DNA from: Lutibacter sp.
GTDB lineage: Bacteria > Bacteroidota > Bacteroidia > Flavobacteriales > Flavobacteriaceae
DNA: 43,955 bases
NCBI GenBank assembly: GCA_030683995.1
Contig: JAUXPH010000009.1
Coordinates: 1 to 43,955 of the forward strand
Direction: 5' to 3'
Shown here: in pieces, positions 8,231-16,613 of the stretch
How positions within the stretch are numbered: position 1 is the first letter of the stretch
How the letters are laid out: every line of letters starts with the position of its first letter
The notes under the pieces: generated by a model
Told to the model about the DNA's origin: nothing
Seen by the model: the letters and a program-made list of their open reading frames with translations, nothing else
Database searches by the model: none
Program-made: the position numbers and the translations under genes

Positions 8231-10015
8231 ATGCCAAGAGAAATTACCCGATTGTTTGATTTTGCCTATTACCAACTCGAAAAATACAATTTAGAGAAAG
8301 CTTTTACCACAAAATATAATGGAAAATGGATTTCAACATCCACCCGGGAATATATTGATAAAGCGAACGCAATTAGCAGGGGATTGTTGAGATTGGGCGT
8401 AAAACCCGGCGATAAAATTGCGGTTATTACATCGGCCAACCGAACAGAGTGGAATATTCTGGATATTGGGATTATGCAATTGGGAGCCATCAGTATTCCT
8501 ATTTATCCAACAATTTCTAAAGAAGAATATGCCTATATTTTCAATCATTCAGAAGCTATTTATTGCTTTTTGTCGGATGCAGTGCTTTATGAAAAAGCCA
8601 TTTCAGCCAAAAAAAATGCACCTTCCATAAAAGAAATTTATTCTTTTGAAGAAATTGAAGGATGCCAAAATTGGGAAGAAGTATTGGCGCTCGGAAAAGA
8701 CGAAAGCAACCAGCCCGAAGTTGAGGCGCTAAAAGATACGGTAAAGCCATTTGATTTGGCCACCATTATTTACACATCGGGAACCACAGGGCAACCAAAA
8801 GGCGTGATGCTTTCCCACAACAACATTGTTACCAATGTATTGGACAGTTTTCCCAGACTGCCTTTAATTTTAGGAACTACGAGAACCCTGAGTTTTTTGC
8901 CGATTTGCCATATTTTTGAACGCATGTTGCACTACTTATACCAATACTCCGGGACTTCCATTTATTTTGCGGAATCCATTGAAAAACTGGGGGAAAACAT
9001 CAAAGAAACCAATCCGAATTTAATGTCGGTTGTGCCGCGTTTACTTGAAAAAATATACGACGGCATTATTGCAAAAGGTTCTGAATTAAAGGGAATAAAA
9101 CGTGTGCTTTTCTTTTGGGCAGTTGAATTGGGCTTAAAATATGAGCCTTACGGCAAAAATGGTTTATTTTATGAAATGCAATTGGCCATTGCCAATAAGA
9201 TCATATTTGTAAAATGGCGCGAGGCTTTGGGTGGAAATTTAACCACGATGGTTTCCGGAAGCGCAGCTTTACAGCCACGATTGGCCAGAATATTTTCTGC
9301 GGCAAAAATGCAGGTTATGGAAGGTTACGGATTGACAGAAACATCACCAGTAGTTTCCGTAAATATGTATAAAGGAAATCTTTTTAAAATAGGAACTGTT
9401 GGAAAACCTATTGGCAATGTGGAAGTTAAAATTGCGGAAGACGGTGAAATATTGGTGAAAGGCCCAAATGTAATGCTTGGTTATTATAAAGATCCTGAAA
9501 AAACGGCAAGTGTTATGACTGAAGAATATTTCCATACAGGAGATAAAGGTGAAGTTGATGCTGATGGATTTCTTAAAATTACCGGCCGCAAAAAAGAGAT
9601 TTTTAAAACATCGGGCGGAAAATATATTGTGCCAGCCTTGCTTGAAAATCAGATGAAACAATCCCGATTTATTGAGCAAATTATTGTGATTGGCGAAGGC
9701 CAAAAAATGCCTGCAGCAATCATACAGCCTAACTTTGATTTTCTAAGAAAATGGGCGAAAATTCATCACGAACCAATTCTTCAAAACAATCAGGATTTAA
9801 TTGAGAATCCGATTGTTATTGAGCGGATTCAGCAAGAAATTGATGAAGGAAATAAAAATTTCGGCAAATGGGAAACGATCAAAAGATTTGAACTGACTCC
9901 CGAAGTTTGGGGAATTGACAACGGACTGTTAACGCCGACGATGAAACCTAAACGGGACGAAATTATTTCGAGATACAAACAGCTGTACAATAAGATTTAT
10001 GAGATAAAGGAGTAA
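8231..10015 (+). CDS. Long-chain fatty acid--CoA ligase (AMP-forming), copy 2
   Basis: 594 aa when started at ATG 8231 (MPREITRLFDFAYYQLEKYN), which aligns with the start of copy 1 (MAEICTRLFDFAYHQLATNP). The longer frame from GTG 8177 adds a tail with no counterpart. Motifs: TIIYTSGTTGQPKGVMLSH (about residue 178), GYGLTETSPV (about 364), TGDKGEVDADGFLKITGRKK (about 436), GGKYIVPALLENQ. It is similar to copy 1 along its whole length, but loop residues differ, so the two enzymes may prefer different chain lengths or conditions. Same activity class: ATP-dependent acyl-CoA formation. Confidence 0.93.
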   Translation: MPREITRLFDFAYYQLEKYNLEKAFTTKYNGKWISTSTREYIDKANAISRGLLRLGVKPGDKIAVITSANRTEWNILDIGIMQLGAISIPIYPTISKEEYAYIFNHSEAIYCFLSDAVLYEKAISAKKNAPSIKEIYSFEEIEGCQNWEEVLALGKDESNQPEVEALKDTVKPFDLATIIYTSGTTGQPKGVMLSHNNIVTNVLDSFPRLPLILGTTRTLSFLPICHIFERMLHYLYQYSGTSIYFAESIEKLGENIKETNPNLMSVVPRLLEKIYDGIIAKGSELKGIKRVLFFWAVELGLKYEPYGKNGLFYEMQLAIANKIIFVKWREALGGNLTTMVSGSAALQPRLARIFSAAKMQVMEGYGLTETSPVVSVNMYKGNLFKIGTVGKPIGNVEVKIAEDGEILVKGPNVMLGYYKDPEKTASVMTEEYFHTGDKGEVDADGFLKITGRKKEIFKTSGGKYIVPALLENQMKQSRFIEQIIVIGEGQKMPAAIIQPNFDFLRKWAKIHHEPILQNNQDLIENPIVIERIQQEIDEGNKNFGKWETIKRFELTPEVWGIDNGLLTPTMKPKRDEIISRYKQLYNKIYEIKE

Positions 10016-10092
10016 GTTATTGGTTATATGTTATTGGTTATTGGTTATTGGTTATTGGTTATTGGTTATACGTTATATGTTATTGGTTTGAA
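10016..10092 (+). repeat. TTATTGG 7-bp tandem repeat
   Basis: A run of about ten ttattgg units, some degenerate (ttatatg, ttatacg), directly after the second synthetase gene. The array has no spacers, so it is not a CRISPR; it resembles the low-complexity arrays common in Flavobacteriia intergenic DNA. Confidence 0.85.
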
Positions 10093-10104
10093 AAAAAAAC
10101 TTGA

Positions 10105-10122
10105 TCCCGATAGCTATCGGGA
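10105..10122. repeat. 18-bp perfect palindrome
   Basis: TCCCGATAGCTATCGGGA is a perfect inverted repeat with no loop, between the 7-bp array and dnaX. There is no T-run after it, so I read it as a small dispersed palindrome rather than a terminator. Confidence 0.6.
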
Positions 10123-10206
10123 CTGAAACTTGAAACATTTAACTTCTAACATTTAACTTTTAACTTAATAATATTTACTTTTACCATCCGAATAAAAAAA
10201 TAAAAC

Positions 10207-11919
10207 ATGGAACATTTTGTAGTATCAGCCCGTAAATACCGACCTCAAACTTTTGAGGATGTGATTGGGCAACAAGCCATTACAAACACGCTTGATAATG
10301 CTATAAAAAACAACCATTTGGCGCAGGCATTGTTGTTTACGGGTCCAAGAGGCGTTGGAAAAACGACGTGTGCGCGCATTTTGGCAAAAAAAATAAACCA
10401 GGCAAGCGGCGGCGACCTTGAGGAAGATTTTGCTTTTAACATTTTTGAACTGGATGCCGCTTCAAACAATTCGGTTGACGATATTCGGAATTTAAACGAT
10501 CAGGTTCGCATTCCGCCACAAACAGGAAAATACAAGGTGTATATTATTGATGAGGTCCATATGTTATCGGCCTCGGCTTTTAATGCGTTTTTAAAAACTT
10601 TGGAAGAACCGCCGGCACACGCCATTTTTATTTTGGCGACCACCGAAAAACACAAAATTATTCCGACCATACTTTCTCGTTGCCAGATATTTGATTTTAA
10701 ACGTATTGGCGTGTTGGATACCAAAAAATATCTTGAAAAAATTGCCGTTCAGGAGCATATTGAGGCCGAAGATGACGCCTTGCACATTATTGCCCAAAAA
10801 GCTGATGGCGCCTTGCGTGACGCACTTTCCATTTTTGACCGTGTAGTGAGTTTTTCGGGGAAAGAGCTGACACGTAAAGCGGTTACCGAAAACCTGAATG
10901 TACTGGATTACGATGAATATTTTATAACCACCGATTTGTTGCTCGACAATAAAATCCCGGAAGTTTTGGTTCATTTCAACACGATTTTGTCGAAAGGATT
11001 TGACGGAAACCACTTTATCACCGGATTGGCTTCCCATTTTAGGGATTTGTTGGTGAGCAAAGACAAGATTACCATTGAATTATTGGAAGTTGGCGACAAC
11101 GCCAAAAAGAAATATTTAAGTCAGGCCGAAAAATGTGATTTGAAATTTTTGTTGCAGGGAATTGAATTGGCAAACGACTGCGATTTGAAATACAAAAGCA
11201 GTAAAAATCAGCGATTGCTGGTTGAACTTGCCTTGATGCAACTGGCCTCTGTCACTTATGACGGAGAAAAAAAAAATAGCAAGCCTTATATAATTTCGGC
11301 GGTTGTTTTTAGATCCAAAATCGCCAAAAAAAGCAGCGGCAAATTTGTTGTAAAAGAAGAAATTAAGGCGGTGGCAAAACAAGAAACGCCTGTAATTAAG
11401 GATGTACCGAAAATTGCAACCCCAAGCACAGAAGTCGTAAAACTTGAGTTGATCAATATCCCGAGAAGATCCTCTGGCCTTTCCTTAAAAAGTTTAAAAA
11501 CAAAAGCAGAAGTCGCAAAAATTGAAGTCGATTTTGAAGAAGTTGAAGGATTGCCTGCAGACGTATTTTCTGAAAGTAAATTATTGTTGCTTTGGGAAGC
11601 CTACATCAATATTTTGATGGAAGACGGCAAAAAAAGTGTGGCTTCTATTATGAATTCGAATGTGCCGAGCGTTAAAAACGGAATCATCCATTTTCAGTTG
11701 CCGAATGCGATGATGAAAGACCAACTTGATCGCGCCAAATTTCCATTGGTAAAATATTTGCGAGAAAAATTGAACAATTATAAATTGGATGTTGTTGTGG
11801 ATGTGAATGAAGAAGAAACCAAGAAATATGCCTATACACCAGATGAAAAATATCAAAAATTGAAAGAAAAAAACAGGGCGATTGAATTGCTGAAGAAGAC
11901 TTTTGATTTGGATATTTAG
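10207..11919 (+). CDS. dnaX: DNA polymerase III subunit gamma/tau
   Basis: Clamp-loader ATPase of the replisome, 570 aa. AAA+ motifs: Walker A GPRGVGKTTCAR (about residues 44-55), Walker B DEVHML (about 114-119), SRCQIFDF (about 156), and LRDALSIFDR. The four-cysteine zinc module between Walker A and ELDAASNNSVDDIRNL is absent (replaced by QASGGDLEEDF), as I recall for Flavobacteriaceae DnaX. The tau-specific C-terminal part begins after about residue 355. Exactly there is an A10 run (codons 354-357) followed by TAG in the -1 frame, so slippage would yield a 357-aa gamma-like form. Flanked by intergenic repeats on both sides; probably monocistronic. Confidence 0.96.
   Translation: MEHFVVSARKYRPQTFEDVIGQQAITNTLDNAIKNNHLAQALLFTGPRGVGKTTCARILAKKINQASGGDLEEDFAFNIFELDAASNNSVDDIRNLNDQVRIPPQTGKYKVYIIDEVHMLSASAFNAFLKTLEEPPAHAIFILATTEKHKIIPTILSRCQIFDFKRIGVLDTKKYLEKIAVQEHIEAEDDALHIIAQKADGALRDALSIFDRVVSFSGKELTRKAVTENLNVLDYDEYFITTDLLLDNKIPEVLVHFNTILSKGFDGNHFITGLASHFRDLLVSKDKITIELLEVGDNAKKKYLSQAEKCDLKFLLQGIELANDCDLKYKSSKNQRLLVELALMQLASVTYDGEKKNSKPYIISAVVFRSKIAKKSSGKFVVKEEIKAVAKQETPVIKDVPKIATPSTEVVKLELINIPRRSSGLSLKSLKTKAEVAKIEVDFEEVEGLPADVFSESKLLLLWEAYINILMEDGKKSVASIMNSNVPSVKNGIIHFQLPNAMMKDQLDRAKFPLVKYLREKLNNYKLDVVVDVNEEETKKYAYTPDEKYQKLKEKNRAIELLKKTFDLDI
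11267..11279 (+). other. Candidate slippage site in dnaX (A10 followed by -1-frame stop)
   Basis: The normal frame reads GAA AAA AAA AAT AGC. Adding one A by polymerase slippage, or a -1 ribosomal shift, gives AAA AAA AAA TAG, stopping at 11277-11279. The site falls at the junction between the clamp-loader core and the tau-specific tail, as in the known gamma-producing dnaX genes of Escherichia coli and Thermus. No obvious downstream hairpin is seen, which fits transcriptional slippage better. Confidence 0.5.
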
Positions 11920-12030
11920 TTAGAAGAACTTAAAATGCCAAAGGATTTTTTTTAACCGCAAAACGCGCAAAGAAAAATCGCAATGGGCGCAAATCCAATT
12001 TTGAATTATTGATTAAAGCTGCGTTAGGGA

Positions 12031-12120
12031 TTGCAGCGGAAAGCCCGCAGTCACGCTTTTGGGCGTGACGAGGACTTGCAGCGAAAAGCCCGACCTGCCA
12101 GTTGGCGGGGAACGCCCAAA
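12031..12120. repeat. Duplicated short repeat with hairpin between dnaX and miaE
   Basis: Two near-identical 17-bp copies (ttgcagcg-g/a-aaagcccg at 12031-12047 and 12076-12092) flank a hairpin with arms gtcacgc (12050-12056) and gcgtgac (12063-12069). The composition is richer in G+C than the neighbours. A 65-aa frame crossing it reads through repeats and is not credible. Probably a dispersed intergenic repeat. Confidence 0.55.
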
Positions 12121-12166
12121 AAAAATTCGAATAAAACCGAAAAATTAACCAAAAATTTGATGCCTT

Positions 12167-12748
12167 ATGTTAGGTTTAAAACTTCCTACCGACCCGCGAT
12201 GGGTGAACATTGCCGAAAAAAATATTGATGAAATCTTGATAGATCACGCACATTGCGAGCTGAAAGCGGCTTCGACGGCGAACTCTTTGATTATGAGTTT
12301 TCCGGAATATTCGGACTTGGTGACGGAAATGGTTGCTTTGGTGAAAGAAGAAATGAGCCATTTCAACATGGTGCACGAACGTTTATTGAAACGGGATGTT
12401 ATTTTGGGACACGACCGGAAAGATGTTTACGTGAACAATTTGCTGAAATTTTTCCCGAAAGGCGGCAGCAGAACCACGCAATTGGTGCACAGATTGCTGT
12501 ATGCGGCGCTTATTGAGGCGCGGAGCTGTGAACGTTTTCGCTTGCTCTCGGAAAACATAAAAGACCAAGAACTGGCGAAATTTTACCGCGATTTAATGGC
12601 ATCGGAAGCAAATCATTATACCTTATTTTTAGGTTTTGCGAGGAAATATGGAGAACGCGAAGAAGTGGATAAGAAATGGAACGATTTACTGGATTTTGAA
12701 GCGGAATTGATGAAAGATTTGGGAACGCAGGAAACCATTCACGGATAA
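12167..12748 (+). CDS. miaE: tRNA 2-methylthio-N6-isopentenyladenosine-37 hydroxylase
   Basis: 193 aa. Diiron mono-oxygenase that hydroxylates the isopentenyl group of ms2i6A37 in tRNA. It is a ferritin-like four-helix protein; visible iron ligands are Glu31 (HAHCELKAAS), Glu62 and His65 (KEEMSHF), Glu117 (LIEARSCERF), and Glu147 and His150 (ASEANHY). The start MLGLKLPTDPRWVNIAEKN matches the family's beginning as I know it. Acts in the cytosol; the tRNA-modifying mnmE lies two genes downstream but is not co-transcribed by any visible signal. Confidence 0.93.
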   Translation: MLGLKLPTDPRWVNIAEKNIDEILIDHAHCELKAASTANSLIMSFPEYSDLVTEMVALVKEEMSHFNMVHERLLKRDVILGHDRKDVYVNNLLKFFPKGGSRTTQLVHRLLYAALIEARSCERFRLLSENIKDQELAKFYRDLMASEANHYTLFLGFARKYGEREEVDKKWNDLLDFEAELMKDLGTQETIHG

Positions 12749-12787
12749 TTTCTATGGAAATTTGAAATTTCAGAAAATAGAATAGAG

Positions 12788-12855
12788 AAAATAGACAAAA
12801 GACTTCAAACTTGATGATAGAAGGATAAACTATTAAAGGCATAAACGATTAAACA
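12788..12855 (+). repeat. Direct repeat flanking the DUF4268 gene, left copy
   Basis: aaaatagacaaaagacttca at 12788 and the following roughly 60 bp (gaaggataaac, ataaacgattaaac) match 13371-13432 with scattered differences. The two copies enclose the DUF4268 gene. Confidence 0.7.
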
Positions 12856-12864
12856 AATTAAATA

Positions 12865-13308
12865 ATGTTCAGCAAAGAGGAAGCGACGCAGTTGCGAAAA
12901 GAATTTTGGATAAGTTTTGGGAAATCTTTTCCGAGAAAATGGGTATTGTACAACACGCAAATCAAGGATTTTAGCTTTAAGTTTGTGGCGGACAAAAATA
13001 AGGCATTGGTTTGTTTGGATATAGAATCGTTGGACAAAAACAAAAATCAGCTGCTTTTTGACCAAGTCTTAGAATTGAAAAGCAATCTTACTGATGATTA
13101 TTTGCCGGATGTTATTTTTGATGAACTTTATCTGTTGGATAATGGTAAAATTATTCATAGAATTTATGTGAAATATCATCGCGAATTTAATATTCAAAAT
13201 AAAAACACTTGGCAAGGAGCCTACAATTTTTTTAATGAAGCTATGCATCAATTTGAGCTGTTTTATGAGGATTATGAAGATTTTATAAAACAGGCTGTTT
13301 ATAATTGA
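12865..13308 (+). CDS. DUF4268 family protein
   Basis: 147 aa, no signal peptide or membrane segment. Starts MFSKEEATQLRKEFWISFGK and continues PRKWVLYNTQIKDFSFKF, which I recognise as the DUF4268 pattern found alone in Flavobacteriia and, in other bacteria, fused to restriction-like nuclease proteins. Many aromatic residues, and an acidic end (FELFYEDYEDFIKQAVYN). No catalytic motif can be named and the function is unknown. The gene sits between two copies of a roughly 60-bp direct repeat, which may reflect duplication or insertion of the repeat rather than mobility of the gene. Confidence 0.75.
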   Translation: MFSKEEATQLRKEFWISFGKSFPRKWVLYNTQIKDFSFKFVADKNKALVCLDIESLDKNKNQLLFDQVLELKSNLTDDYLPDVIFDELYLLDNGKIIHRIYVKYHREFNIQNKNTWQGAYNFFNEAMHQFELFYEDYEDFIKQAVYN

Positions 13309-13326
13309 GAAAAGAGAAAAGAAGTC

Positions 13327-13354
13327 GGAAGACGGAAGACGGAAGACGGAAGTC
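13327..13354 (+). repeat. GGAAGAC 7-bp tandem repeat
   Basis: Four units (ggaagac three times, then ggaagtc) directly after the DUF4268 gene. Same 7-bp period as the TTATTGG array at 10016, with a different sequence. Confidence 0.75.
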
Positions 13355-13370
13355 TGAAGTTCTAAACGAG

Positions 13371-13432
13371 AAAATAGACAAAAGCCTTCAAACTTGAACA
13401 TAGAAGGATAAACGATTAAACGCCTAAACGAT
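13371..13432 (+). repeat. Direct repeat flanking the DUF4268 gene, right copy
   Basis: Begins aaaatagacaaaagccttca and matches 12788-12855 with scattered differences, including gaaggataaac and taaacgatt. Confidence 0.7.
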
Positions 13433-13436
13433 TTGT

Positions 13437-13457
13437 CACCCTGAGCGTAGTCGAAGG
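13437..13457 (-). repeat. Dispersed intergenic element (cttcgactacgctcag)
   Basis: Read on the minus strand this is ccttcgactacgctcagggtg, a short element I recognise as common in Flavobacteriia intergenic DNA. It shares 15 of 16 bases with the sequence inserted in purL at 5440-5455. Confidence 0.6.
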
Positions 13458-13483
13458 GAAACATTTAATTAAACAATAAACCG

Positions 13484-13491
13484 TAATTTTG
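13484..13491 (+). promoter_or_regulatory. mnmE promoter -7 box, giving a near-leaderless mRNA
   Basis: TAATTTTG is an exact TAnnTTTG match ending only 5 bp before the mnmE ATG at 13497. With the usual spacing transcription would start at or within a few bases of the start codon. Confidence 0.5.
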
Positions 13492-13496
13492 CACCT

Positions 13497-14912
13497 ATGA
13501 ACAATTCCATTATAAACGACACCATTATTGCTTTGGCCACCTCATCGGGTGTTGGCGCCATTGCGGTTGTTCGTTTATCGGGTGAAGATTCGATTGAAAT
13601 TGTAAATAAGTTTTTTGCTTCCAAATTCGGAAAAAAAGATTTAAACAAGGTAAAATCGCATACCATTCATTTGGGGAATATTGTGGACGGGAATCGCGTG
13701 ATCGATGAAGTTTTGGTTTCTGTTTTTAAGAATCCACATTCCTATACCGGTGAAAATGTGGTGGAAATCAGCTGTCACGGCTCTGTTTACATTCAGCAGG
13801 AAATATTGCAGATGTTCATCAAAAATGGCGTTCGAAGTGCCAATGCAGGTGAATTTACAATGCGCGCTTTTTTAAACGGCAAAATGGACTTGACCCAAGC
13901 CGAAGCGGTTGCCGATTTAATTTCCTCCAATTCTGCAGCATCGCACCAAGTAGCTTTGCAACAAATGCGCGGCGGTTTTAGCAATGAAATTAAAAACCTG
14001 CGTCAGCAATTGCTGAATTTTGCCAGTTTGATAGAATTGGAACTCGATTTTTCTGAAGAAGATGTTGAATTTGCCGACAGGGCTGAATTTAACCGACTGG
14101 TGGAAAAAATAAACTCGGTTTTAAAACGGCTGATAGATTCCTTTGCTTTGGGAAATGTGTTGAAAAACGGAATTCCGGTAGCGATTGTGGGCGAACCAAA
14201 TGTGGGGAAATCGACGTTACTGAACGCCTTGTTAAATGAGGAAAAAGCCATTGTGAGCCATATTGCAGGAACCACAAGAGATGCCATAGAAGATGAAATT
14301 GCCATAGACGGTGTTGCTTATCGCTTTGTGGATACGGCGGGTATCAGGACCACGGAAGATATCGTTGAAAGTCTGGGCATTCAAAAAACATTCGAAAAAA
14401 TTGAACAGGCGCAACTGGTTATTTATGTTTTCGATTTGGAAAAAATTAAAAACGGCCAACTTTCCCTTTCAGGAATTTTGGAAGAAATCAAAAAGATCAA
14501 AGACAACAATCCAAACAAACAATTGTTGATTATTGCAAATAAAGTGGATGTTGCCGATGCCGAATTGATCGACAAAACAATGGAAGCTTTTCAGCATGCT
14601 TCGCTCCTGTTTTTATCGGCCAAAGAGAAAATCGGGATTCATGAGCTCACCTCCACCCTCACCCATTTGGCCAACAAAGGCGCTTTAAGCAACAACGAAA
14701 CAATTGTAAGCAATTCTCGTCATTTTGAAGCCTTAAACAACGCTTTAAAAGCGATTAAAGAAGTGCAAAAAGGCATTGACAACAACATCAGCGCCGACTT
14801 GTTTGCCATCGACATCCGTCAGGCATTGTTTCATTTAGGAGAGATTACAGGCCAAGTCACCACCGAAGACTTGTTGGGGAATATTTTTGCTAATTTTTGT
14901 ATCGGAAAGTAA
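13497..14912 (+). CDS. mnmE: tRNA uridine-5-carboxymethylaminomethyl(34) synthesis GTPase
   Basis: 471 aa; with MnmG it modifies U34 in the wobble position of several tRNAs. The N-terminal domain starts DTIIALATSSGVGAIAVVRL; the GTPase domain is inserted in the helical domain with G1 GEPNVGKST (about 231-239), AGTTRDAIEDEI, G3 DTAGIR (about 278), and G4 NKVD (about 347). It ends in the invariant FCIGK, whose Cys is catalytic. The last 15 bases, including the stop, form attL of the integrated element, so the insertion leaves the protein intact. The 3' end of this gene (also called trmE/thdF) is a known integration site for other islands, for example SGI1. Confidence 0.97.
   Translation: MNNSIINDTIIALATSSGVGAIAVVRLSGEDSIEIVNKFFASKFGKKDLNKVKSHTIHLGNIVDGNRVIDEVLVSVFKNPHSYTGENVVEISCHGSVYIQQEILQMFIKNGVRSANAGEFTMRAFLNGKMDLTQAEAVADLISSNSAASHQVALQQMRGGFSNEIKNLRQQLLNFASLIELELDFSEEDVEFADRAEFNRLVEKINSVLKRLIDSFALGNVLKNGIPVAIVGEPNVGKSTLLNALLNEEKAIVSHIAGTTRDAIEDEIAIDGVAYRFVDTAGIRTTEDIVESLGIQKTFEKIEQAQLVIYVFDLEKIKNGQLSLSGILEEIKKIKDNNPNKQLLIIANKVDVADAELIDKTMEAFQHASLLFLSAKEKIGIHELTSTLTHLANKGALSNNETIVSNSRHFEALNNALKAIKEVQKGIDNNISADLFAIDIRQALFHLGEITGQVTTEDLLGNIFANFCIGK
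14898..14912. other. attL core
   Basis: TGTATCGGAAAGTAA, the last five codons of mnmE including its stop. Identical to 31207-31221. Similarity to the attR side continues imperfectly for another roughly 54 bp. Confidence 0.85.
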
Positions 14913-14977
14913 TTCATTAATACTTATTTGCTAACTATCTCTATTTCTTATATTTAAATAATTCTTTTAACATTTAT

Positions 14978-15066
14978 TTGTTGCCCATAACCACTTTTTA
15001 CGTTATATTTGTTGTCTATTTGTTGCCCAATGTGTGATTTTGTTGCCCAAATCTAAATGGCAACAA
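14978..15066. promoter_or_regulatory. Left arm-type integrase site cluster
   Basis: TTGTTGCCCA occurs at 14978-14987, 15020-15029 and 15040-15049, plus an inverted GGCAACAA at 15059-15066. The same word occurs once near the right end at 31157-31166. Repeats of this size at 65-170 bp from the core are what tyrosine-integrase arm domains bind (as in lambda or CTnDOT). Binding is inferred. Confidence 0.6.
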
Positions 15067-15131
15067 AATTGGCGAGATGATGCTACATAATGCTACACTT
15101 CGCAACATTACGCAACATAATACTACATATT

Positions 15132-15500
15132 ATGAGTAGCAATATGATGATTCCAAAAACCTGTTCTTATTGTGGTAAAGCCTTCGTAGCCAAGACCACC
15201 TTAACAAGATATTGTTGCCATAAATGCAACTCAAGACATTATAAGCAGAAAATTAAAGATGAAAAAATTCAAAAATCTTTAATTGAACAACAAAGCTTGC
15301 AAACATTGCAAACATTGCAAAAAAATAATCCAAATTCCTTAATATCAAAAAGCTATCTTTGTGTAAAAGAGGCTGCGGAATTAATCGGTGTTAGCAGATG
15401 GACAATAAACCGAATGATTAAACGTGGCGATTTACAAATTCATAAATTCGGCAGAAAGAAAATAATTCAACGTTCACAAATAGATAATCTTTTTAATTAA
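15132..15500 (+). CDS. Zinc-finger/HTH protein, probable excisionase or regulator
   Basis: 122 aa from ATG 15132 (MSSNMMIPKTCSYCGKAFVA); a longer frame from 15090 starts inside a repeat-rich stretch and adds no conserved residues. N-terminal zinc-ribbon-like motif CSYC...CCHKC, then a Lys-rich linker containing LQTLQTLQK (encoded by a 9-bp repeat), then a MerR/HTH_17-type helix-turn-helix: YLCVKEAAELIGVSRWTINRMIKRG, with KFGRKKIIQRSQIDNLFN. In Bacteroidota elements this arrangement directly upstream of an integrase usually means a DNA-binding directionality factor. It ends 5 bp before the integrase start, so the two are probably co-transcribed. Confidence 0.7.
   Translation: MSSNMMIPKTCSYCGKAFVAKTTLTRYCCHKCNSRHYKQKIKDEKIQKSLIEQQSLQTLQTLQKNNPNSLISKSYLCVKEAAELIGVSRWTINRMIKRGDLQIHKFGRKKIIQRSQIDNLFN
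15297..15320 (+). repeat. 9-bp-period TTGCAAACA array, copy set 1
   Basis: TTGCA begins at 15297, 15306 and 15315. The units encode LQTLQTLQ in the zinc-finger/HTH gene. The same period and core recur at 21213 and 22632 within this element. Confidence 0.65.
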
Positions 15501-15505
15501 TTGCT

Positions 15506-16612
15506 ATGAAAGTTACTTTAAGACAAAGATTAAAGGCTAATAAAATTAGCCTATATCTTGATTATTACAAAAGCGGTAAGCGCGAATATGAATATTTAGG
15601 ATTATACCTCATCCCAGATCCAGAAAAGGGCAAACTAACACAACCCCAAAAAGACGAAAACAAAAAAATTCTAAACTTAGCCGAAAGCATAAGATCAAAG
15701 CGACATTTAGAAATAAGAAATGGTTTTTATGATTTCAACGACCAAGAAAAGCTGAAAGGATTCTTCAGACTGTATATGCAAACCATTGCAGACACAAGAA
15801 TGGATAGCAAAGGAAATTATGGAAATTGGGACAGCGCCATAAAACATTTGCAAAAATACAATCCGAGAGATGTTTCATTTGCGCAATTGGATAGAAAATA
15901 TGTTGAAGGATTCCGGGAATATTTAAACAGTACAGCAAAAACGCCTGCAGGTAAATTATTATCTGATAATTCTGCCTGCTCCTACTTCAATAAATTCAAG
16001 GCAGCCTTAAAACAAGCTGTAAAAGAAGGTATCATAAGAAACAATCCAGCTGATCAGGTTGACAGCATACCACAAGGTGATAGCGAAAGAGCATTTCTTA
16101 CGTTCGAGGAACTTCAAAATATACTCAAACACGAATGTGAAATTCCAATCCTTAAAACTGCCTTTATTTTCAGTTGTCTAACAGGTTTAAGATGGTCCGA
16201 CATCAATAAATTAGTTTGGTCTGAGATACAGCATTCAAATGATTACGGTTATTACATACGTTTCAGGCAAAAAAAAACCAAAGGAGCTGAAACCTTACCA
16301 ATGTCAAACCAAGCAAGTGAACTATTAGGAGAAATTGGAGAACCGGAAGATAGAGTTTTTAAAGGTTTAAAGTACAGCGCCTGGCACAATCTAAAATTAC
16401 AACAATGGGTTATGAAAGCAGGTATTAGCAAAACAATCACATTTCATTGTGCAAGGCACACATATGCCACATTGCAATTGACTTTTGGTACAGATTTATT
16501 TACAGTTTCTAAATTATTGGGCCATAAAGATATTAGGACCACACAAGTGTATGCCAAAATAATTGATGAGAAAAAAATGGAAGCTGCAAATAAAATTATC
16601 CTCAATTTTTAA
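15506..16612 (+). CDS. int: Tyrosine-type site-specific integrase
   Basis: 368 aa. Catalyses integration and excision of the element at the mnmE att site. Domains: N-terminal arm-binding region (about 1-75), SAM-like core-binding region (about 80-185, with YMQTIADTRMDSKGNYGNWDSAIKHL across it), and catalytic domain (about 195-368). Catalytic residues are visible: Arg229 (CLTGLRWSDI), Lys259 region (KKTKGAETLPM), His314 and Arg317 (FHCARHTYA), His340 (LLGHKD) and the nucleophile Tyr349 (TTQVYAKI). It lies about 0.6 kb from attL, transcribed away from it. The next gene begins one base after its stop, so translation is coupled. Confidence 0.93.
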   Translation: MKVTLRQRLKANKISLYLDYYKSGKREYEYLGLYLIPDPEKGKLTQPQKDENKKILNLAESIRSKRHLEIRNGFYDFNDQEKLKGFFRLYMQTIADTRMDSKGNYGNWDSAIKHLQKYNPRDVSFAQLDRKYVEGFREYLNSTAKTPAGKLLSDNSACSYFNKFKAALKQAVKEGIIRNNPADQVDSIPQGDSERAFLTFEELQNILKHECEIPILKTAFIFSCLTGLRWSDINKLVWSEIQHSNDYGYYIRFRQKKTKGAETLPMSNQASELLGEIGEPEDRVFKGLKYSAWHNLKLQQWVMKAGISKTITFHCARHTYATLQLTFGTDLFTVSKLLGHKDIRTTQVYAKIIDEKKMEAANKIILNF

Positions 16613-16613
16613 T

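Noticed and set aside
10016-10092. Repeat array as a possible CRISPR
   Set aside because: Units are 7 bp and contiguous with no spacers, and no cas gene is in the window.
12031-12228. 65-aa frame upstream of miaE
   Set aside because: Reads through duplicated intergenic repeats and overlaps the miaE start.
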